DNA from: Heliocybe sulcata
Lineage: Eukaryota > Basidiomycota > Agaricomycetes > Gloeophyllales > Gloeophyllaceae
Reading direction: 5' to 3'
DNA: 64,000 bases
NCBI GenBank assembly: GCA_004369045.1
Contig: ML213522.1
Location: forward strand, 251,775-315,774
Every line of letters begins with the position of its first letter. Positions within the stretch are counted from its first letter, which is position 1. This document shows positions 57,161-64,000 of the stretch, piece after piece. The notes under the pieces were generated by a model. The model ran no database searches. It saw only the letters and a program-made list of their open reading frames with translations, and was not told where the DNA came from. Made by a program: the position numbers and the translations under genes.

Positions 57161-58899
57161 TCAATACTCCAGCACATACACCTCTCCATTGAAGAGCCCC
57201 ACCCCCATCCTCCCCAAGGCCTCATCAAACGCAAGCGCGCGCACCGCGTTCGGGCGGAAGGGCAAATTCGGGTACGCGCTCAACAGCGTCCTCGTCCCGA
57301 AGCTCTTGCTCCCACCCGCATGTGGCAGCGAAACGCCGACGAGGCGCACCTCCTCCGTCTCGACGTCGCGCTGCAGCCAGACGCCGCGGCGCCCCGCGGG
57401 CCCGAGGCGCGGGAGGTCGGCGATCTGCGTGCCCCCGCTGAAGCTCGGGGGGAGGTGCAGCGCTCTTGGGAAGACGGCGAACTTCCTTGGGGAGGAGGGG
57501 GCGGGGGAGGGGGGCAGGGGGAGGCTGGCGTGGTAGAGGCGCGTGAGGGCGCCTTCGCCGAAGCGGAAGGTCGTGAAGGTGAGCCGGGGGGAGGGGGTGG
57601 AGTAGGGAGGGGGGTTGGAGGAGAGGGTGAAGTCGAGGGCGCCGGGGAGTTTGGAGACGATGGCGTCGAGAATGGGTGGGTCGAAGTCTGTCGGTTGGGG
57701 GTCCGCTTGTTGGAGATGGGAGGGAGGAGGGAAGGGGGAGGGAGAGGTGGAGTGTGCGAGGGATGGCGAGGATAGGATCTCGGGTGGGATCGCATATGAC
57801 CGGACAAGAAGAGCGTCTTCGAGAGCACCGAGTACAACGAGCTGCGTTGGGTACAGGGCAACGTGTACTCGCTCCAGAGTCTGGAACTGAGATTCAGCTG
57901 TACTCTGCGATGCTGAGATAGGGCTAACTGACCTCCTTGAACCGTATGTGCAGTAGTCGTTGCACTCCGGTTCGTATATTCAGCAGAAGGACGTGGTCAG
58001 TTTGACCCGGCGGGTCAAACAGCTTCACGAGCGTGGCGACGACGATATCCCCGAACGACAGAACCTGATAGAACACTCCGTGGGATGTCGACGGTCTGTT
58101 GATGTGATGCACCAAGATCACCTTACCGCTTGAATAGTGTACCGGCGGCGTGATAGTGGCAGCTTTCGGTTCTATGTAGACGGTGTCAAGCTCGGGTAGA
58201 GAGGAGAGGGCGATTCTATAGACTTGAAGGAGTCTTTAAAGAGTGAATAATTAACATCGACAAAGGAAATCCAGGATGCACGCACTCTTCGCCAGTTATG
58301 GTGACAGTCAGGGCGAGCACAGCATGTCGTTCTCCGTTTCCTTCATCCAGAGTGACTGCAAAGTTCCGAAAGTACCCGTGTCCCTCAAATGCAGCCGCTC
58401 GGTAAGGCTCTCCATCGTGCGGCACCGCCCAGAACGCAAACGTCGTGCTCTGCCGACCTCGCGGGCGGTTGCGCTGAGCAGTCACAAGCCACTGCGCCCC
58501 AGGCAGCCAGCGCAGCTCGTCAATATTTGTCCTTTGTATTCCAGCCAGAACTGGAGTAAATCGGTGCATTGTAGGCTCCGGCTTGGACCAGTTCGCGTCC
58601 AGCCGGAGTGCGGCGATGCAAAGAGGTTGTATCCGAGAGGCCGGGAGAGACCAGATGGAGGTGTCCGGCGGGATTGGAAGAGGGAGAGGAAGGGCCGATG
58701 CGAGCTGGTGCCATAGGTAGTCGGTGGAGGTGAGTGCGAAGAGGGTGCGGCATGTCTATTGCGGGAAGCGTCAGCTCGGACGTCACGTGGCATCTGCAGG
58801 AGACACACTTGCCTGCTTTAGCGATAAAATATCTGGGATAGAAAGGCGTACAAATATCTCAATGAGAATATCATCTGGAAGCTGGGCGAGGGATAGCAT
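57161..58899 (-). CDS. F-box protein
   Basis: Substrate adaptor of SCF ubiquitin ligases. The F-box is at the very N-terminus: MLSLAQLPDDILIEIFVRLS, IPDILSLKQ, then across an intron TCRTLFALTSTDYLWHQLA. This intron (58756-58812) has a GC donor (GCAAGT) and an AG acceptor; the join restores the conserved LKQTCR of F-boxes. The rest is a beta-propeller-like substrate region: FAFWAVPHDGEPYRAAAFEG, GKVILVHHINRPSTSHGVFY, FGDIVVATLVKLFDPPGQTD, RVHVALYPTQLVVLGALEDA, FDEALGRMGVGLFNGEVYVL. The stop is at 57161-57163. Such proteins form a very large, fast-evolving family in Agaricomycetes, so the target cannot be named. Confidence 0.82.
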
Positions 58900-59110
58900 A
58901 CAGGATCGACACTTTGGTGGCAGCAGGCAACCAGACTGATCCTGAAAAGTTCCAAGTGTGGCTCAGTAGAAATCTAGCTGCAAGATTCTGAAAATTCCAG
59001 GGAAAAGGCAAAGAATCCTGAGAAGTCGGACGAGTACTCTTCAATCAGCAGCTCGTGTGTTCCATATAATATAATAGTCATAACACTTGTCTGACTTGTT
59101 TCAAGGACGT

Positions 59111-59118
59111 GGCGACGC
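59111..59118. repeat. Target-site duplication, left copy
   Basis: GGCGACGC, repeated exactly at 59894-59901 on the other side of the inverted-repeat element. Confidence 0.75.
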
Positions 59119-59893
59119 AGGACCCTTGATAATACTAATGGAGGTCTGATCCGGAAGTAGACGATTCCGGCCGTTTTGACCGGGACTCTAATTTCCTTTT
59201 TGGGACGACTTTGACCGGGATCGCACACAGACCTTCGTCCAGAGGGCCATTTTGACCGGGATGCTCTGATTAGACCTCGAAAATTTCGAATAAATTGTGA
59301 GAAAATCAAAAAAGTGCTACAAGCATACTGATAGGCATTTAGGCTTCAGGCATCTACTCCTGTAAATGTCTTTGTATATCAGAAGGGATATCTCGAGCAG
59401 ATGACCGCCGTTCTTGAGCCCGGAGGCCATAGGCGAAGAAATGCAAAGCCGATCCAAATACCAGCGTCGAAAGCCGGGATATCTCCACCAATATTGATAT
59501 CCGTATGCGCATCAGCAGGGACGACGAGCGAGCCGCAATATTAATGTCGTGGCAAGGACTGGAAATTAGCTTGAGCAAATTTAGAGTGTAGGAACATGAC
59601 TACAAACAGCAGCCACAAACCACAAAAACCAGGTTGTTTTGCATCTTAAAGATGTGGATTAGATAGTACAAATAGGCGACCTCGTGCAGTAGATGTGGCG
59701 GCGGTCATCCAACTTTTTGACCGGGATCCGATCCGACCTCGCGACGAATGGCCACTTTGACCGGGACGCGTGGACCCGACATGCCGTGGCTATGTCGGAT
59801 TTTGACCGGGACTTGACCCCGACATGGGCCACCGGCGAGGGCCATTTTGACCGGGACTCCGATTAGACCTCCATTAGTATTATCAAGGGTCCT
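59119..59893. mobile_element. Non-autonomous terminal-inverted-repeat DNA transposon, 775 bp
   Basis: The ends are perfect 29-bp inverted repeats: left 59119-59147 (AGGACCCTTGATAATACTAA then TGGAGGTCT) and right 59865-59893. The match continues a few more bases with one mismatch. An 8-bp direct repeat GGCGACGC flanks it on both sides; an alternative reading gives CAGGACCC ends with a 6-bp GCGACG duplication. No transposase frame is present. Seven exact copies of TTTGACCGGGA, all in + orientation, lie in two clusters near the ends (59175, 59210, 59251 and 59716, 59756, 59801, 59846). An 8-bp duplication with subterminal repeats fits hAT, P or KDZ (Zisupton-like) elements, the last being abundant in basidiomycetes. 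The perfect ends suggest a recent insertion. It sits 130 bp upstream of the gene at 60023. Confidence 0.85.
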
Positions 59894-59901
59894 GGCGACG
59901 C
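59894..59901. repeat. Target-site duplication, right copy
   Basis: GGCGACGC, identical to 59111-59118. Confidence 0.75.
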
Positions 59902-60022
59902 GTCGAAGAGTCGGTACAAATACCGACAAATACGATCAGTGGCAGGCGTCTCAAGCTCAGGTAAGTACCGAGGCTGCTGCGTGCATTACTCATTTATCAG
60001 TGCATCTGCTATCGTCGTGGTC

Positions 60023-62372
60023 ATGGAGGGCACCAGAACTTCGTCTCTAGCTGCTACGCATCCCACAGACACTAGGGACGCGGACTCCATGTCCGACTCT
60101 GACTGGCTCGATGTCGCCAGTGGCAGGGACTCTGAGGACGCCGAGTCAATCGTCGACCGCCTATCGCGTCGCTCGTCCATGAGCTTCACCGGTACTAGCG
60201 ACAGCGCTGGGAACGCCATATCTGAGCGGTGGGAAGGCCTAATCGACGACCGGGACAGCGAAGATGAGTTTGTGATAGAGCAGCCTGCTAGCGATGCCGT
60301 ACCGCCTCGGGAGATTGATAGGCCCGGGGACGCGGCGGCGGACGAGGAGAACGTGAAGGCGGCGTTGGACCAGAGCATGATTAGCACGCTAAGCTCCTCG
60401 CGGTCGAGCTCGCACTCGTTTGGCTGGGCGTCGCGTAGGGACGTTAGGCTATCCTTTCCTGACCCTATCCTATCCAACTCCGTTCCCGCCTGCACGTCTG
60501 AAGAACGCGACGACCTCAACCATTCCTACGATCGGATTTCTCGCTCAGAGTCTGACTTGGAACTTGGGAGCAGGGGAGATGCGCCGATGACTCTGGACGA
60601 TCTGGGTATCATTCCTACACCCGAGGTTATCCCACAAGTAGAGCCTGCCTCTCCCGGCGTCCTTGTGGACGCGGATCTCAACATTGTTTTATACGGTTGT
60701 TCGTCGCCAGTCAAGGTCACTCTTGTTGATGACATTCTGAGGAAGGTTGCCGCGGCCTCTGGGGCATTGCTGTCTTCCCCCGCGTCGTCGGCACGCGTTC
60801 TCGAGGATGGTGAACTGGGTACACGTGGTATCATTATTACAGACAGGACCGTCCCCACAATCCGTGACGCGGACGTGATGGTATGTTTATTTCTCACTTT
60901 CTTAGTGTATTAACTTCACAAACCTCGCCAGTCGAGTCTTGAGTCGTCCCCTTACACTCCAGACCGATTTCACACCTCCCTGGCGATCGTTTACTTGCCG
61001 TCTTCCATAACACGGGAGTCGATCGAAGAACATACCTTCTATCTCCCTGTTTTAGTTCCACCCGCATGCATCATCAATTCCTTCTCCGAAGAGGTTGAAA
61101 GGCATGCTGCCAGACAGCGCTGGAATATGTTGAGCATCCCAGAGAGCAAAGTGCTCCGCTTGACCCCCTCTCGAGATGGAGATTTGGTGCCCGGGATCGT
61201 GAATGCCCAGGACGTTGAAGAAATGAGCGCGGGAGACGTACGAGACGCAATCGAAGCCCTATTTGCACAGCCGAGTACTCCTTTGCCAAAGAAGAAGGCT
61301 TACCTCCGGGACTTGGGTACTAAAGTCAATGTTCTCGCCGTGTAAGTCTTGGCAGGCATAGTATGATTCAAGCTCTTTTACTGATTGTATCGATAGGCTT
61401 ACCGTGCTTCTCTCCGTACTTCTCACCTATACCCTCAAGGATGTAGGCCATCACTTGCTTCCCACAACCCGTGGAGGCTCCCCAACAGTCGAGACTCTGA
61501 ACGAGTCAGCGTCTGTTCCGCAGCCGGCAGCCGTCCCGCTTGCAGAAGGAGACCTAACCAAGGCACTGATACCATCATCGGTCAAGGATTTCGCCCTTGC
61601 CATCTTCGATCCCGCTTCGCCCTCCAGTTCGTCTTCTTACCTGCCGCCGGTGTCTACTCGGGCGGCTGTGAAGAGCGGAGTCGCAGTGGGTAAGGACGCT
61701 GCAGCGCACTGCATTTCAGGACGGGGCCCCCCGATGCAGGTGCCATTGACTGACCTCATGGTTCGCCCTGAAACGCAAGTTCCTGCGCTGAACAGTGCCG
61801 CGGCCGGGGTCTCGAAGGCCTTGTCAGTCATTGCGCCCTCACAGGCCGGTACATCGTCGAGCTGGAAGGGCAAGGGTAAAGCCAAGGAAGAGGAGCCCAT
61901 GGACGTCACAGCATTGAGCCTCCGGGTGATTGGCTCGCTGGTCGAATGGTTCGATATCCAGGCTGTTCTGGAAGGTGTCGGGCGAGACGTGAAGGAGCTG
62001 GTGGATGCGCTGGAAGAGCTGATGACCATGATCGGGGATATGGTGGCCCAGGGCCGGAAGAGTCTCCTGTCCTTGGTTGCCAGCATGGAGCGGCCACGCA
62101 AGGAGACCCCAGTCCAAGTTTCTGAGAGGAAGGGCCTCGCTGGCGTCGTCGGGGAGAAACATTCGAGGGCAAAGCAGCGGGCTAGAGAGATTAAGGAGGC
62201 AGGTCAGAAGTGGGTGCTGTCCAGCATGGCGGAACGGGCCGACCGCGCTCGCAAGCAGGCAAAGGTTTTGACTGGGCAGGTATCTGGTCATGCCGATGTT
62301 TCAAAGGGCGCGTACGAGGCGAAGAGGGATCTAAAGCAGCTCTCTAAGGGGATCCTGGAATATTTGCTCTGA
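60023..62372 (+). CDS. Uncharacterised protein with disordered N-terminus and one membrane segment
   Basis: The family is not recognised. Start MEGTRTSSLAATHPTDTRDA at 60023. The first 200 residues are Ser/Asp-rich and disordered (DSDWLDVASGRDSEDAESIV). A folded-looking section has VLVDADLNIVLYGCSSPVKV, GIIITDRTVPTIRDADVM and, after an intron, RFHTSLAIVYLPSSI, FYLPVLVPPACIINSFSEEV and KKKAYLRDLGTKVNVLAV. A membrane helix is formed across the second intron (VLTVLLSVLLTYTLKDVGHH). The rest is a lumenal or cytosolic helical region with VEWFDIQAVLEGVGRDVKEL and REIKEAGQKWVLSSMAERAD, ending LKQLSKGILEYLL. Two introns, both in phase. The alpha/beta section before the membrane helix could be a nucleotide-binding or phosphatase-like fold, but no motif proves it. 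Confidence 0.75.
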
Positions 62373-62805
62373 TGCGGTAGTTATTGTATGGACGAGGAGC
62401 TGGGATCTTGGTCTACCGTTCATGTCGAATGTCGAATGTTCATGACGGTTGTAACCTTTACTATCTTTCAAGGGACTCTGATACGTTTCTTTGTTTTCAA
62501 ATGTACTTTGTGGATATCCGATATAAGCCACTATATATTTTACGTTCGCAATGATGAGTTGAGACCGGATGAGATAAACGTCACCTGTATTATCTCCCCA
62601 GCCACCGATCAACAATGTCTGCATGTACACTGGTGTATATGTGGCTGCTAGATCTCTAGAAAGAAGGATACCCGTGCGTGGCATTCACGCTGCCGTATAC
62701 AAGGTCGTGGTCTGCCCCAGTGTTTGCGACATATGCCCCGAGCTCATCGAGTCTGTGCCAAACACTTGTCATCGTCGCTGACACGAAGCTGAGCTACAGA
62801 CAAGC
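62373..62805. other. Intergenic between convergent genes
   Basis: A/T-rich, no coding signal. Confidence 0.6.
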
Positions 62806-64000
62806 TCACCCGAACTCTGCAAGAGCAGCGGCCCACGCTTCGAAGCTATAGTCCAAGGGCATGCTTTGTTGCTCAGGCGTAAATTCAGCGAAAGCTGATT
62901 CACCGGCGGCGGCTCCTGAGCAGTCCGGGCCTAGAAAATTCGCCCAGTCATCGGGTGTTGAAGATGTCGCAACGACAGGGTCTTGCACGCTTCTCGCGGG
63001 GTAAATCTCTGGCAACCTGGTCGCATGCACTGAATTTGCGTCAGTCATGGAACTATGTGCTCCAAGATTCGATGGATATGCTTGACTGGTATTAGCGTTC
63101 ATGTTTCCAAAAGCTGGATCAGATTCATTGAAACTCGCGCGGAGGGATGTGTTCGTCATATTTGTTGCGGGGATTGATGAGAACCGGGAGGAGCTGGTCT
63201 TGGACGGATCAATGAGCTCCGAAGGTATTTGGACGCGATATCGGTCTACGGCACTCTCTGCTGTGATGCTGGGGACAGCGAGGGAGTCAGGACTATCCGT
63301 GGGGCTGATATCATCTGTTTCCCTTTGTCGCTTATTAGGTACCGCCGTGTGAGACGTAGAAAGCGGAATATCTCCGACCGAGGCTAAGTCAGAGATAATA
63401 TCGCTGCGGACGAGCGCCGTTAGCTCATTTATTGTTGAGGATGACGCGGTCTTACACAAGTCTACCAGTTGAATACCAGCTGTACGTAGTAGCAGATTCG
63501 TTATTTGGAAAAAAAAGAGGATGCAGTAGTGGAGCGTACCGTTCTTCCCCTTGCTTAAGAGCGACCCAACACTTGCGAAGATCATCCATTTCTTGCGCGG
63601 GATCCGATGGCATCCCTGATTTCTTCCCGCCCCAAATCTTGAACAACAACACGACAGCTGCGGTCAGCAAGGCTGGCTAAGACGAACAATCAGTCGGACG
63701 GATGATAATACGAGCTGCCCGACTTACATAAACGAAAGGAGGGAAAGGTCCCTCTATGCGTCGACGCGCAACATCCATGACGTTCGCCATGGACCGAGCA
63801 GCATTGGTGCAAATGGTCAGAGAAGGGAAAGGCAGTCGCGAAGGCTTTTGCGGGGTGGGAATAAATGGCCTGTGCACGAGGATGCGGACGCGGTAATAAT
63901 TGCAATATAGGTACGCTGACTGGAAGAAGAATACTCGGTCTTCACGCTGAGGATCCCAGCGGACTGTGAGAGATATCAGAGGCATAGACGTTCTGGCGTC
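62806..64000 (-). CDS. Zn2Cys6-type fungal transcription factor, C-terminal part (runs off the window)
   Basis: Only the C-terminal half is inside the window; the DNA-binding cluster would lie upstream (beyond 64000). The fungal-specific transcription factor domain (PF04082 type) shows FFFQSAYLYCNYYRVRILVH, RPFIPTPQKPSRLPFPSLTI and CTNAARSMANVMDVARRRIE, with PFPPFVY continuing across an intron to PALLTAAVVLLFKIWGGKKS and MDDLRKCWVALKQGEER. The remaining 200 residues are a Ser/Thr/Asp-rich activation-type tail (KRQRETDDISPTDSPDSLAV) ending SFEAWAAALAEFG, with the stop at 62806-62808. The target pathway cannot be read from this part. Confidence 0.8.

Noticed and set aside
57146-57775. Gly/Glu-rich + strand frame of 209 codons
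   Set aside because: Antisense to the F-box gene; the low complexity arises from Pro/Ser-rich coding on the other strand.

Overview
The window is nuclear DNA of a filamentous basidiomycete, most likely an Agaricomycete of the polypore type (order inferred, not proven). The evidence is dense, short (about 45-120 nt) GT-AG introns, many tiny exons, a class I hydrophobin locus, a KRE9-type Ser/Thr-rich GPI protein, a GH13_5 amylase, a GH5 exo-beta-1,3-glucanase, an F-box protein of the mushroom type and a Zn2Cys6-type activator. There is no operon structure, rRNA, tRNA or CRISPR.

Layout. 1-5.2 kb: 3' part of an alpha-amylase gene, a GPI-anchored wall protein (-), and a decayed hydrophobin. 6.5-14.5 kb: ER protein disulfide isomerase (-), ribosome-assembly WD40 protein SQT1 (+), Rho1 exchange factor ROM2 type (-). 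14.7-22 kb: two uncharacterised proteins and an aryl-alcohol-type aldo-keto reductase. 22.3-29.5 kb: the BUB1/Mad3 checkpoint kinase (+) converging on an ataxin-2/Pbp1 homologue (-). 29.5-33.5 kb: gene-poor, with possible remains of a membrane-protein gene. 33.5-39.6 kb: MIP channel, medium-chain reductase, small membrane protein, Q-rich protein. 40.9-51.5 kb: two recently duplicated FAD monooxygenases flank a GH5 glucanase and a gene joining a double-stranded RNA-binding domain to membrane segments. 51.7-64 kb: a Cyt/volvatoxin-like gene candidate, an acidic protein, a tandem intron-exon array, a coiled-coil protein, an F-box gene, a 775-bp terminal-inverted-repeat element, an uncharacterised membrane protein, and the C-terminal part of a Zn2Cys6-type regulator that runs off the end.

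The most notable signals are at the splicing level. A 4-nt exon completes the catalytic Asp codon of the amylase. The PDI CGHC site is built from exons of 15 and 13 nt. One start codon is split by an intron. Three introns fit GC-AG ends. One array holds three introns of 118-120 nt that share an exact 16-mer. At the gene level the dsRBD-transmembrane fusion and the element with seven TTTGACCGGGA copies stand out. All exon joins were read by eye from splice signals and family conservation; none has transcript support here.
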